Numbered from the stretch's first letter, positions 23,717 to 35,382 are shown. The stretch: DNA of 64,000 nt from Mesostigma viride (GCA_009746045.1 RPFO01000184.1:64001-128000), one strand, 5' to 3'. The notes: generated by a model not told the origin, from the letters alone. Program-made: numbers and translations.

Positions 23717-26567
23717 GGTGTGATGGGACGGTTGCGCGGTCCAGACGCATGCCTGTGGTTGGCGGTACCAGCCGGGATCACCACTGCTGCCGCCTGCACG
23801 GTTCCCGGTCCGCCGACCAGCGTGATGTTGACATCGGGCTCGAACCGAAACTGGTATCCTACTAAGAGAGACTTGGTGATGCATGCCCGCACTGCAGACC
23901 GCAGGTGGGCAAGCAGCCTGTTCGCGGTGGCGTGGACCGCCTGCTGCATCTCCTCGCTGTCCACATAGACCGTGACGGTCACATAGTTGTCCACAGATCT
24001 GCTCGTCGGATTAAACGTTTCCCGCTCGAGGCCCCGGCGCGAAAACAGCACGTCGATGCGGCACGGCTCCACCCGCAGCATCATGGCCACTCTGTCCTGG
24101 AAGCCGTGCACCTTCCAGATGGCATACTTCATGACGACAACGTCCTTACCCATCAGCACCGAGTGGAAGACGATGTCCACCGCCAAGGGGCGGGGGCACA
24201 GGTTGCCGCCCTCCATGACGATGGCAGAGCAATACCCTGCACAAGCGAGACAGAGACAGGAGGAACAGGAGGGAGAAAGAACAAAGTGCTGGTGCCATTG
24301 AGTGCAGCCGGGGCTGGCAGGCCGTGACGCACCGAATATCAAGGAGACAACCAGCGCAGGCCAGAAATCGGGAGAATCCGGACCATGGTAGCTCGAGCCT
24401 GCCGATATGGCATATGGAAATCGTGAAAAACATATTAGGTTGAAATTTGGTGGATGTATTTGAAGCTCAGAATCATAATCCAGGGCGAGCCGGCCAGCTG
24501 CTCTCGGTGGCAAATAAGAATGGGCATGCTCAACCGCATGGCCGAGCAGCAAGCATGATATCAATCGCAGGGGGTCTACACGGTAGCCCATACAACTAAG
24601 CTGCAGTATATCGGCGCACAAACCCACAGAATTCTGCATAAAGACTGGAGGTAGGGTCGCGTCATTAAGGAGCTACTGCGGATGGGGGTAGTCTACATGC
24701 CACCCTGCCCCCATCATTAAAAATCCTGCACACTGCGGACATGACGGCGTGGGGGGCTGATGTATGTCCTATCTCCGACAGCAGCTACGCCAGGCATGGT
24801 GGGGACTAACACACACACACACAGACTGGGCCAAGAGGCCCCCGGTTATGACAGCGCATAATGCAACACAATTAGGATGACCACCACATGAAAACCCTTG
24901 ATGCTGCCCGCTGCGACAAATTTGTACTGGTGGACGCGTTGATGGCCAGGCCCCCAAGTTCATGCCCCACAGTATGCGGGGCGCAAGCCATAGGAAGTAC
25001 AGGACAGGTGGCATTTCTACAAAGGGGATGGTAGACAGTGTAGGGGGGGAGGGCATCCCCGTGGCTACTTACGACTGAAAGGTAGCCGAAAGTGTAGGCC
25101 ACCATAGTTGACCATCGGCGTCCCCTTGGGCACCGCGGCCAGCTGGCGAGGGTCGGTGTCCGGCATCACCGTGCATATCGAGTTGGTGGCGCCTGCATCA
25201 AAACTGTAGCATCTGGCTCCTGTCACTAGGTCCTGCGACAGCAGCATGGCCACCACGGAAAACCCGCTGAGCGCACCGGTCACGAGGCAGGTGGCCTGCG
25301 ACAGCAGCAACAGCTCCGCCAGGGTATGCATGAACGCGGCGCGCTCGCTAGCATAAGGGCTGCCTTGCAAAGCGGTAGGGCTGCCCAGCGTGGCGTTGGG
25401 CACCCCTGCGTCCACGTGCACGGCCTTGCGCCCTGTGTAGGACACCGCGTCGTCGCGGTGCCCTCCTGCCACCAGGTGCGCGTGCATGCGGTGAATGGCC
25501 TCCTCGTTGTCGGATGCGATGAAGATGGGGACGGAGGAGGGGTCCACGGAGCCTGCTCCCGCAGACACAAACGGCGGGCGGGATGCTATACCCGCCAGGT
25601 GGGCCGCACACAAGGCATAGTCCTTGCCGCCTTCATCCACGGTGCAGAAAAGCGGGGAGCGGCGGTTGTCCTTGAACTCCTGGCTGTTCCCTACCCTCAT
25701 GTGGGCGGCCACCCAGGGACTCCCATCCCCTGGGATGTGCAGTTGCGTGCGCAGCCGTGCAATGTGGCGCCGCAGCTCCTGCGAGGGGCGGAACAGGAAG
25801 TGCCACGCCCACGCGAACCGCGGCCCACTGGGCGCGCTCCAAGGAGCCCCCGTCTGCTGCTCCATGTTCTTCTTTGCTGACTCAGCATCCAATATGTCGT
25901 CCCAGATTACCGTGTTCAGCAGCGCATGAAACGCGGGAACAGATGCATTGGAGGCGTCAGCGACCAGCAGGTCACTGTTGAACTGACCAGTACGTACCTC
26001 GGAATACCTGGGCGATCGCACTTTGGGGGGCTCAAGTGCGTCAAGCACGGTAGGCAGGTCCCTGCTCACAAAGGGGGCCACGCAGCCGCCCCACGACCCC
26101 CAGTCGATCGCGTGGGGAACCAGGAAGTCGGCCAGGGGGTAGCTTGGGTGCTGGATGAGGAAGACGCGTCCTGTCACCACGGCGAGGTAGAATGCATCTA
26201 CAATGCCCTTGAAGCGGTCCCCTAGGCCGCCACAGTGGCCAGGGTCGCATACATACACCAGGAACTTGACCTGCTGGGCGTGTGCATTGCCGAGCGCCGC
26301 TTTCTGCAGTTCGCGCCGGTGGAATTCGGCATACTCTTTTAAATAATCAGGCATCGCAGCGTGTACCTGTCCAGGCCGAAAGTCGAGGGCCCGTTGCTTG
26401 TCCGCCTCGCTGCATGTCGGCCCAGTCGGGTGCTTGACAGGATGTGACCCCCATGTTTGGGAAGCGGAGCCTCCCCAATGGCCCATGAGCCCCATGATTA
26501 ACCGGACAAGCATCACAGCTATGACCGTAAAGTATAGCGCAAGTCTCTTCTTCGCTATTCCTGCCAT
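23710..26567 (-). CDS. Fucosyltransferase-like type II membrane protein, two exons
   Basis: Exon 1 runs 26567-25073 and exon 2 24236-23710, with a GT-AG intron. Joined, they give 673 residues in frame: phase-1 C plus GG restores an Arg codon. ATG at 26567 is chosen because the frame's first codon, at 26591, is GTG. The N-terminus has a short cytosolic part and one membrane anchor (LALYFTVIAVMLVRLIMGL), as in Golgi glycosyltransferases. CGGLGDRFKGIVDAFYLAVV matches the nucleotide-sugar-binding start of GT37/NodZ-like fucosyltransferases (G-x-G-x-R), and a later block with SGFSVVAMLLSQ fits their acceptor half. The roughly 175-residue C-terminal exon is not recognised. GC content and the intron mark it as a host gene. 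The exact sugar and acceptor are unknown. Confidence 0.65.
24237..25072 (-). other. Intron of the fucosyltransferase-like gene
   Basis: The donor at 25072 reads GTAAGT and the acceptor at 24237 reads a pyrimidine-rich tract ending GTGCAG. The intron is 836 bp. Bases about 24333-24400 recur at about 32455-32520, and an (AC)n tract lies near 24810, so the intron holds repeat DNA. Confidence 0.65.
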
Positions 26568-28117
26568 GGGGACCTGCAGTCCCGCACGCACTCACAGGAT
26601 ATGAGTGGGAACGTCGCGACCACCAATTTCTCAGAAGCCAGGCATGCATGCCACGTGGATGCCCCTGGGCGAAGCGTGTGTTTTGCAGCCCCGAGGCCGT
26701 GTATACGCCCTGGCACCGCTGTCCTCACGGGATCGGATCTCGAACCCGGTCTGATCGTTATGACGCTCCCGAGCTTACTCGCTGCCTATTGAACCCCCCC
26801 CCCCAAAAGTCGTGGAGTATATACTTTCCATATAATACTCGCATGCCCTGATCAGCTTGGCAAGTCGTGCGCGTAAATCACACGCAACGAATTTCCCGCC
26901 ACTTCCGTTGTTAATGGCCATGGAGCAAAACCCACGTGCCAGTAATGTTACATGTTTGAAAATATAGAAACAAACTTACAACACAGACGTCAATGATCCG
27001 CCACCAGACTGCTCTAGTTATGCTGCTGCAAATGATCAGGATCTCAAGGAACGAGCTTTCAAACGCCTAAATGCCCCCATGATAAGGACGACTTCGAGCA
27101 ATGATTCCTGTTGTAGACTGGCAGCCTATATCCCACACCAAGGCACGCGGCGATACAGGCGCGCCTTTGCGCCTTGGCAGCAAGTAACTAATGATGACCC
27201 AGAAATCCAGTTCTCCGGCGCAATTCAACCTACCTTATGCATCAGCCGACCTGAGCACCGTATGAGCACAGCAAAGCGCGCGTCGTGGCAAAACTTTGCC
27301 GTGCACGTGGTATCGTGCAACGGCTTGCTGCCTCACTGAAAGAAAATAAAGATGGCTTCCAGGCTGTGGACGGGTGTCGGGTGAGGAGGGCAGAACCAGG
27401 ATGTGCAAGAGTGGTTTTTGGTCCGGCCACGTTCTGCCCAGTTTGGCAGGGAAAAGACGTAAGCACATGACTCGTGGACACGGTTTATATATGACAAGTT
27501 TTGCGGATGCTAGCATGATTCGTTCATACCAGGCAGAACACACCGCATCCCATCAGACCTGCGAAGTTAAGTTGCCTTGGGCGTAGTGTGATCGGTGACG
27601 GCACGCGAATCCCTGGTGCCGAATTGTACCTTTTGCGACCCAGCTTTCCTCGTGGTAGGGCACTTTTTGCTACGATCACTAATTTGCTATCGCAAGTTTT
27701 TTGATGTCGGCCTTAACTACAACAGATATGGCAGATTCCTTCGTGACAAGTACACAAAAATACCAAAAGTAGGCCTGAAGCAGGACAAGAATTTTCTCAA
27801 GCAACGCCCCTTACTTAAATTATGACCGACATACAGTCTCCGTGGGGAGCATGAATATAAATGAAATTATAACATAACTCCGTGGGGAGATCATAGATAT
27901 GAGCATTTTAATATTCCCGGCATTCAGCTGGCATCGAGCAGCATAACCAAGAAGTGGCGGGCCGGGGTGGCCCCCTCAAGATTATGCAAGTCCTCGAAGA
28001 ACTTCTGGCGTTCCAACTGGGTTAGACCACTATGGGGTGCGTAACCTACCCCAACCGTGAGGTGGTGCTAAGACCGCCCCTCAACGGAAGTGAAATGTGC
28101 CACCATAAGGCGTGGGG

Positions 28118-28435
28118 TTAGAAACTGAAGCGTGCTGAGGCTGGTAGCCGCCAGCGGCGAACACAAAACGGGCCAACACCACCTTGGCCTGGCGTCCCAC
28201 TGCCTGCAAAGTAGAAACGCCAACCGCCTGCCGAGCGATCAGTGCGCACCGTGCCAACTGGCACCGTGCGACGATGCTCCTGCACGCCTAGAATAGACAC
28301 ACGATGTGCAATGCAAAAGGCAACGAGCTCCTCTACCCGGTAGCTATGATCGCCATCTGCTAGCAATGTACGTGCGTTGAAAGTCGCGAGGGCCAAGGTT
28401 GCCTGCTGGCCCAACAAGGGAGAACGGCGATGCAT
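28118..28435 (-). pseudogene. LINE ORF2 endonuclease start (mirror of 8178-8495)
   Basis: Encodes the same 105-residue frame as 8178-8495 with only a few substitutions (for example RSAGGWRFY for RLAGGWRLY), including TFNARTLL and GVQEHRRTV. Truncated after the second endonuclease motif, as in the other arm. Confidence 0.65.
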
Positions 28436-28785
28436 GGAGGATGGGGGTGGATTGCACAGCGGAAGGTGGGGGTGGGGATGGAACGGAGGGGAGGGAAATG
28501 GGGGGAATAGTGCTTTTCATCGCACTGATTTTGTGCTGCAGGCGGAGGATGCGAGCCTGCCGCCTGCTCTGGGTATTCGGGGATGATTGCGCAACGCAGA
28601 GGCGTAGAAAATATAGCATGCCTTGTGTGTTGCTGATCTTACTGCTGAGAGCTGTTCGAGCCCGAGATACCGGCACCACCATGTGTCTCTGTCGACTAGG
28701 CCCATGCATGGTAGTGGAACGGGGGACTATTTAGAGGCTGTCCCTGAAGCCTGTTAGCCGCGAGCCGACGAGTGCATGGGGATGT

Positions 28786-30080
28786 CTACTTACTGGAACC
28801 ACCAGGGGCAGCACGCTTGTGACGAGGCTCTACCGTCTGCTTTTCACGAGACTCCACAGTGTCGGTGTCTACTACACGGACACCACCCCGGTAAGCACCA
28901 AAACGACCATCCGGCAACTGTCGCAGCTGCACACGCTTACCCCCCGGAACGTACCCGGCTCGTGCCACCACCACCTTCTCGTGATTCGAGCACTTGCTCC
29001 TCGCCGCCAGCTGTGCCGGGGTGTAGTCTTCATCCATGCTGATGGGGTGCCCTTGAGCAGACGACGGGCTCCCATTACCCGTTTCTGGTCGTTCACGGTG
29101 GCCATGGTGACCAGAACCAGGCCAGCTGGGCCTGGCAGGCGAATGGCCCTAGCAATTGTCACGTTGTGGCGCAGCTATGCAGCACCCCCAGGAACGCGGG
29201 ACCCCGCAAAGCCTCGGTAAGCGCTTGTGCGGTGTCATGCTTGCCCACCTCAAAGTTCTTGAGGATGATATTGCATTGTCCGAGCTGAGCCACATTTTGT
29301 GACACAACTGCAGTTGCTGCCGTCTTTGCCGCTTTGGCGACTATGGCATCCAAATTCTTACCCGCCACGTCCGCGAACGTGACCCGCTTGGGGGGGGGTG
29401 GCCATGGCCGCCTTTAATTCCAGCAAGGTGGCTTGGGTTGCAGTAGAGGCGGCAGCCATGGACTTTCAAGCTCACCTTGCACAGAGGTGATGAGGGCCTG
29501 CTGCATGCCACGCAGCAGCCCGGAGGGGTCGGCTGCGCTGGCAGCGGTGTCGGTGTCGGCCGCGGTGTCGGATGCGGCCGCAATGGTCGCCAGCGGGGTT
29601 ACAAAGCTCCGGGCAGCAGGTTAGGAGGCATGCTGTGCGGAGCTGGTCGTCCTGCCATTTCAGCCACTAAGCGGGGCCGTCAGGCACAGCCGCGCCGGTC
29701 TTGGGGTGGCGGATGACATGTCGTCGGCGTCTATCGGAATTTGAGGATTTTCAGCACGTCGGCGACCGGCATGGCGAAAAATGCCTCAAAGTCGGCCGGT
29801 TGCAGGCGGACCCGTGCCGAGGCTTGTATATTTGGTCAAATCAGACGGTGAAGGCGGTGGGCTGGCAGGCGGGGGGTTAGCCTCGGTGTCCATGGAAGTG
29901 GCTTCCATGGTGCACGGCTAGCTTGTGAGCGGCGGGAGCGATGTCAGCGGCAGGGCTGGCTGCGTCAAGAATGTTGTTCAACAAGCAGGTTTCCAGGGCG
30001 GCAGGTGTTGTTGTGGCCTCCATAGCTACGAGGAATATGACGGATGCTGTGGCGGGGGTTGCAGGCGTGCTATTCACGAG
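28786..30080 (-). pseudogene. LINE ORF1-like relic, longer copy
   Basis: The minus strand from about 30080 gives a Pro/Ala-rich N-terminal part, then KRVTFADVAGKNLDAIVAKA, NIILKNFEVGKHDTAQALTE, MATVNDQKRVMGARRLLKG and finally MDEDYTPAQL to a stop at 28786. Several stops and frame changes intervene. This orders the pieces of the 7322-7828 fragment and shows that the left-arm copy is 5' truncated. The ORF1 assignment rests on this order and on the C-terminal LKG-x-x-x-x-x-x-EDYT-x-x-Q block. Confidence 0.45.
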
Positions 30081-30634
30081 GGGAATGCCGCCATATCGAG
30101 TCGAAAATAGCGATATCTGCTGGGCAGGCCGAGGTCGAGAACGTACTAAATCGGGGGCGATAGTGGCAGGAAATTATACCAGCATGTTTGTCATCAAAAG
30201 ACGAGTCGAATGCAACAAATCCGACTAAGTTTCATTGCCTGAGTCGAAAGTTATGAGCATTCTCGGCAGCCATAGCTCGGCATATTTTCGCGCCATTTTA
30301 ATTTTTTTTAGCGCACTTGTAATGCCATACGAGGTATAAGTGGTCCATATTGCATGATGTATGTCTCATGCAAATCCCATTTTTCCGTACCCCCCAGGGG
30401 TTGGTGCTATTTATAGCACCCAAAAGTCATAGATATGGGACCAATGGCATGTCCCCAAAGAAATTCAACATAAATGCGTGCTTGGTACCAAGGGGTAGCC
30501 GGAAATTGTTTTTAGGCCATAGACAAACATATATATGTGCGAAGATGTGCAACTCAGTCCGTTTCAGTTTTTTAGGACTGAGTTGCTACCATTTAAATGG
30601 GTTAATGAGGATTTGTACGCTGATTTGCCCTTAA

Positions 30635-31000
30635 TGTTTCCCACATCCTTAGGCACAGGAGCCTGGGCCTAGCCGGGCACCTGGCCCGCACAGATCAGGT
30701 AGACACATCAGATAGACTAGCTAGCACCAAGCCCGCCCAGCCTGGACGTCATGTCCTCACCTGGCGTGGCAGCCTCAGGCCGCGCGCGGTAGGGCCGCCA
30801 CCCGCGGGCTTTCTGCGATAGACTAGGCATGGACATGTGCTACCCTAGACGAGACAGGCTCACACCCGGGCAGCCTCCTGGTTTGTCTGTCTTATGGAGG
30901 CAGATGGTTCACAAGGATAGATGGCTAGCAGTGATGAAGGTCAGACCACCCCCAAGTCTGTGGGGGCTCCGCGTGTGACCGCGTAATAATGGCATTCATA
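30635..31000 (+). pseudogene. LINE ORF2 3' end (mirror of 6717-7064)
   Basis: The plus strand reads LGLAGHLARTDQVDTSD, then a degenerate tail with GGAGGCAGATGGTTCACAAG, as at the end of related LINEs. Frame changes are present. Confidence 0.55.
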
Positions 31001-31102
31001 GCGATTCGGGCCGTGGTGCCCACAACCCTGTAACTAGGCCACTAGATAGCTTAGCATCATTCATGATTCATCCCATCCCATGTTCGGGTTAATTAATTAA
31101 TT

Positions 31103-31240
31103 AGACACGTGACTGCGTCACGTGAGCATAAGTCCTCAGCGGGAGGGGAACATGGGATGGAATGGATGTTCCCATGTTCGGATGTTCCCCTCCCACCTAG
31201 CTAGGGATTTATTATCAAAACGTGACGCAGTCACGTGTCT
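31103..31240. mobile_element. MITE-like palindrome, second copy
   Basis: Starts AGACACGTGACTGCGTCACG and ends GTGACGCAGTCACGTGTCT. One arm has decayed (GATTTATTATCAAAACGTG in place of the ACTTATGCTCACGTG segment), so it is older or more mutated than 4433-4567. Confidence 0.6.
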
Positions 31241-31442
31241 ATTAATTTATTAATTTATTAATTTATTAATTTATTAATTTATTAATTTATTAATTTATTA
31301 ATTTATTAATTTATTAATTTATTAATTTGTTAATTTATTAATTTATTAATTTATTAATTTATTAATTTATTAATTTATTAATTTATTAATTTATTAATTT
31401 ATTAATTTATTAATTTATTTATTTATTTATTTATTTATTTAT
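31241..31442. repeat. (TTAATTTA)n then (TTTA)n tract
   Basis: About 22 units of an 8-bp TTAATTTA repeat pass into TTTA units. It occupies the place of the (AAAT)n tract of the left arm. Confidence 0.95.
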
Positions 31443-32203
31443 TGATGACAATGGTGTAGTTGGCCTGGCTAATCTGCCAGTCTATCTAGTTATCTAATTT
31501 TATAACTCAAAGAAGTTGACTAGCTTATTATATAACAGTAATTGACTTACTACTTAATTTTAACTTAACACTATAGGGGCCACAGGACCATGAGTTGCCC
31601 GGCAGCCGTTGTGGCCATGGAGGGTGATCCACGTACACCTCCCCACCAGGCGGCAATAGGTAAGTGCATGATATCGAGGACGGGCCAGGGAGAATCAGAG
31701 CATCAAGAAGATATCCTAAATTCTCGAGACTCGAGAATGCCCAATTACTAAGGGCTGTGGCATGAGGGTAGGGGGGGTTCTCTGCCCCCCTACCCGTGGG
31801 CCGTGGTGCACACTGAGCAGGGATTGAAATAAAAGCACTTCGGTGCTGCGTCGGACCCCCCATGACGGGATCACGTGTTTAATTAATAACTTGATTCTTT
31901 GATTAATCATTAGGGCTGGCCGGCACCGTGCAGGGCGTGGTACTGGCGGTAGCTAGTAACGTCGCAGGGTGGACCACTGGTCGTAGCTTATCTATTCGAG
32001 CTATAGGCCAGTCCTAATGTCGTCCTCACAGTTGGGGAGAATCTGCCCCGGAGTATATAAGCTCGATCATCCAGACAATTTATTGGGGCGGGGGGCCGGC
32101 GCCACGGAGCACAATAACCCTTCAGTAGGAATGTATAGGATGATACGTCATCCAGGGGTCAGTGAAGGTTGAACCTATATAGCTGTAGGAATCCTATATT
32201 GGT

Positions 32204-32935
32204 AACCGCATGATGCAACTGGTCTGCGTGTTAATTGCATGTCTGATCACAGCATGGCGCGCGACAGGTTGTGTCCTCATCGACCTCAGGGGGTCATCAG
32301 TCATTTACATAGCAAAGACCTGTCTCCTTGATAACCTAGCTCAGTGCTGCCGATCATTAGCATGCATTGGCGTGCCGATTGAATCTATTAGCCCGGCACC
32401 TCCACGTGCCTGTTTTTTTTTTCCGCCAGCCACCGCCACGTGCAGTATTTTCTATATCAAGGAGACAACCAGCGCAGGCCAGAAATCGGGAGGATCCGGA
32501 CCATGGTAGCTCGAGCCTGCATGCCATTATCTTGTCCGCGTGTTCGAGTTGTTCATATATATTAAAAAAATATAATTACTTACAGCAGAGTGAAATCACT
32601 CAAACCAAAGCAAACGCCCAGCTATAAACCTATATACAGAGCCATGTCAAAGCTCTATACTACGATAAGACCAATGGAAACGCCTAACGGGAGGAACCAT
32701 CATATATATATCAGTACTTATTTTATGCTAATTTACTGTTCATGCGATCAGTGGATCTTCAATGGCTTTCAGCTGCTCCCTGAGCAACCCCGCGCCCGCC
32801 CATGCGCCCCCCGCTATTTAACCCGCCCGGCGCGATGCCTAGGTGGTCAGTCGCCGCGCCCGGCTGGCGCTAGCACATGCAGGCCCGCTGCGCGCCGCGG
32901 GGAGCGTCCGATCCGGGATCGCCCTGTACCCGTGC
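32204..32935. other. Unique spacer between repeat blocks
   Basis: No gene recognised; short open frames only. Contains about 68 bases (near 32455-32520) also present in the intron at 24333-24400, and one MITE-sized AT-rich stretch near 32560-32740. Confidence 0.4.
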
Positions 32936-33828
32936 GTTGATCATGAGCGGCTTCACAAGCATATACTGCCACACACGCGGAGGAGGTGGAGACACTTGCC
33001 GCAGAGATTCATCACGGCCGCCACACGGCCGCAAATTCAACCAGCACAAGGCGGCATATGGCGGTCCCTCGACCGGCGGTCTCACCGGATGATAGGAAAC
33101 GCTAAGGGCTGACACCCTTTACTTTTTCTTTCTTTATTATTGTCATTATTATTAATATTATTTACATTTTCTTTTCTTTCTTTTTCTTTTGTCCTTTTCC
33201 CTTTTAGTTCAGTTTCGTACTTTTTCTTTTAACCCCTTCGTGTCTGTGTGTATGTGTTATCTTTTTCCCTTCTTAGTTTTGGTTGTTGTTTTTCTCTATA
33301 AACCTGGTTTGTCTGTAATATGGAGGCAGATGGTGCGCAAGGATAGATGGCAAGTAGTGATGAAGGAGACCACCCCCAAGCCTGTGGGGGCTCCGCGTGT
33401 GACCAAGTTCTCTATAAACCAAGTTCTCTATAAACCTTTTTGGTTTATTACCATCTGTCTCCCTCCATGCAGGTCTTCCTACAGATAGCCACGCGGCTCC
33501 CATGGTCTTCGCGTCTTTCCTCTCAGACTACCCTAGTCCTTCCACAGCGGTGGATCGCCATGCGTCCAGGAATAGTTGTCTTCAAAACTGGCCCAGGGTT
33601 GCAATCACACAGACCCCAATTTTCAGCTCATTCTGACCACGTTTACTCACATTGAAATGTGGCCATGTGCAAACGAAAAATGACCCGTAAAAGCAGTTTT
33701 GATCACTTGAACACCACTCCAATTCCAAAGTCCAAAGACGCCCCTGCCCACCACAAACTGGACCAAAACAAGTGTAATTAATCACAAAGCTCGCCCGCAC
33801 TGGTCAAGTTACAGATCATTCTGACCTA
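32936..33828. repeat. Host repeat block ending at the putative viral junction
   Basis: Inverted copy of 13300-14050 with an extra LINE-tail scrap near 33305-33410 (a WRQMVRKDRWQVVMKE block). Similarity continues up to CAGATCATTCTGACCTA at 33828 and stops there, whereas the other copy goes on with TTTTGCCC. Confidence 0.7.
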
Positions 33829-33988
33829 CGCTCCGCGAAAGTGACCCGTTTTCCCGGGTTGCGCGACTTGTGAAAATCGGCTAAGTCCCGTGGTCTTCCA
33901 GCGGGTGGGGGGTTAGCGCCTCCAAGGCCCCCCGAATAGGACCATGGCCGGAATAAATACGGGCGTGAACAATGCAAGCTTAATACGT
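33829..33988. other. Start of viral-type DNA, non-coding edge
   Basis: First sequence with no counterpart in the host repeats. It contains a short GTCCCGTGGTCTTCCAGCGG stretch resembling the CCCGTGG words of the 36-40 kb region, which supports a viral origin. No gene seen. Confidence 0.5.
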
Positions 33989-34117
33989 TTAGATAATGGG
34001 GTAGTTTTCGTACGATTCGCGCGTGTGCCCCGAATACAGGTGGTCGTATGCTAAGGCTATGTTCGCGAGTATGAGATAGTACAGCAGTAGTGCTTTGATG
34101 ATGGACACAATGATCAT
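33989..34117 (-). CDS. Small membrane protein, 42 residues
   Basis: ATG at 34117 opens a frame starting MIIVSIIKALLLYYLILANI and ending in a charged HLYSGHTRESYENYPII tail, with one hydrophobic segment at residues 1-22. It is a paralogue of the next gene upstream (34161-34349), with which it shares almost the whole first half, and it ends where the other continues. It is either a short functional copy or a truncated duplicate. Function unknown. Confidence 0.4.
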   Translation of the reverse strand: MIIVSIIKALLLYYLILANIALAYDHLYSGHTRESYENYPII

Positions 34118-34160
34118 TGTCTTTTCATTATGGACATAATTTTGCCAATCGGGGTTGCGC

Positions 34161-34349
34161 CTAAAAGCCGAGTAACCCGAACGGGACTGCGGGGGAGAAC
34201 ACCAGCACTAGGAGAATACGCTTATTCCAAGGGAATTTGTCAAACGATTTGCGCGTGTGTTCCATGTACAAGTGTTCCCATGCTAAGGAGAGGTTGACGC
34301 AAATGAGATAGTACAGCAATAATGCTTTGATGATGGACACAATGATCAT
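34161..34349 (-). CDS. Small membrane protein, 62 residues
   Basis: Start chosen at ATG 34349, matching the paralogue's start; an in-frame ATG at 34385 would add 12 residues, but it precedes a TTTTATAA box at about 34357-34366 that suits the shorter form. There are two hydrophobic segments, MIIVSIIKALLLYYLICVNL and the C-terminal ILLVLVFSPAVPFGLLGF, separated by a basic HTRKSFDKFPWNKR loop. Two-pass membrane topology is inferred. Not recognised otherwise. Confidence 0.5.
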   Translation of the reverse strand: MIIVSIIKALLLYYLICVNLSLAWEHLYMEHTRKSFDKFPWNKRILLVLVFSPAVPFGLLGF

Positions 34350-34404
34350 GGTCTTTTCATTATAAAAATAAATAATATCACTCAATCGTGTTTCCTATAC
34401 TGCA

Positions 34405-35382
34405 TCACTTGCGCCCAAAAAGCAGTGGTTTTCCCTCAGTCACGAGAAGGTCAAGCACGCCGCGGAGGAACTGCTTCTCCTCGGCTCTGTTCATGGGCTG
34501 CAAGTTGACTCCAAAGGGGACAAACTCGTCCCTCTGGTCTTTTGGTTTTTCCAGGAGCTTCTTCATGCCGTTGTCTTGGCTGTACCCCTCCAAGAGGATC
34601 TTCGCCTTGAAGGGCGCGTTCCTTGCGCAATTGTGGCAGCGGACGCGGATCTGGTCCGAGAACTGGTCCGGGACAATATAGGCAGACATGACGTCGTGCA
34701 AGAACCTCACCGTGCAGGTGGAGCACTCCTTCGGGGGCCAACAGCTCGCCACGTTCGAGTTCTGCAGGTAGAGAGAAGTCCCTTGCTCACCGGCCTGCGT
34801 GTCCATCTTCCAGTCCCTCACGAAACTCTGCACGAGCTCGTTCTCCTTTTCTGTTCTGACTTCGTTCTCGGCCACCTTCAACTTGCGAAGTGCGATCACG
34901 ACCTTCTTTTGGTAGCAGGGCTCGCACAGAGTGGTCTTGTTGCGCATATGCTGCGTTGCAGGCGTATCGTGGACGAAGGCAGCTCCAGTGACGTACGACA
35001 TGCACTCCACGCACGAATAGGAGCGGCGAGGTGGCGTATCTTGCTCAGGGACTCGGTAGCGCATGAGCGAATCCGAGTACTTGTGCACGAAGTCGGCGAT
35101 TTGAGGGATGGCCTTGACGCAGCCATCGCACTTGCACTCGACGGAGCCTTGGTCGTTTTTGAAGAGGTAGAAAAAGTCCGTCGGCATGTGGAAACAGGTG
35201 TCGCAGATACGCGGCCTCACCAAGTCGAAAGCGGAGTCCTTGACGGGGTTCGACTCGTCGCTGTGCTCCACGAGGACAGGCTTCTTGCAGGCGTGCTTCT
35301 TTCGCTTGGATATGGCTGCCAAGGAGAGAGGGAACAGCGGGGTGTTGTTGAGGCGAACAGAGGACCTGGTAGCGGGAGCCAT
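34405..35382 (-). CDS. Cysteine-rich zinc-ribbon-type protein, 325 residues
   Basis: ATG at 35382 is used because it follows a CT-rich leader and a GGTACAAAG box at 35459-35467, the spacing seen in the three sister genes; the longer open frame to 35487 lies in that leader. At least six Cys pairs are visible, among them CDTC, CDGC, CVEC, CEPC, CSTC and CHNC, enough for three four-Cys zinc sites spread over the protein. The middle is charged and helical (around RKLKVAENEVRTEKENELV). No catalytic motif is seen. A nucleic-acid- or protein-binding role is only inferred. GC-rich codon use differs from the AT-richer genes beyond 41.6 kb. Confidence 0.7.
   Translation of the reverse strand: MAPATRSSVRLNNTPLFPLSLAAISKRKKHACKKPVLVEHSDESNPVKDSAFDLVRPRICDTCFHMPTDFFYLFKNDQGSVECKCDGCVKAIPQIADFVHKYSDSLMRYRVPEQDTPPRRSYSCVECMSYVTGAAFVHDTPATQHMRNKTTLCEPCYQKKVVIALRKLKVAENEVRTEKENELVQSFVRDWKMDTQAGEQGTSLYLQNSNVASCWPPKECSTCTVRFLHDVMSAYIVPDQFSDQIRVRCHNCARNAPFKAKILLEGYSQDNGMKKLLEKPKDQRDEFVPFGVNLQPMNRAEEKQFLRGVLDLLVTEGKPLLFGRK

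Larger units (their letters stand above)
26812..32203. repeat. Right arm of the large inverted duplication
   Basis: Reverse complement of 3430-12060 in mirrored order, starting abruptly at GTCGTGGAGTATATACTTTC (left arm end about 12060) and ending near GGTAACCGC at 32203. It lacks the 2.2-kb inverted-repeat element but has a longer LINE ORF1 region at 29290-30370. Confidence 0.8.

Noticed and set aside
27074-27825. Mirrored open frames also present at 11027-11780
   Set aside because: Present in both arms only because the DNA is duplicated; several overlapping frames on both strands, none with a motif.
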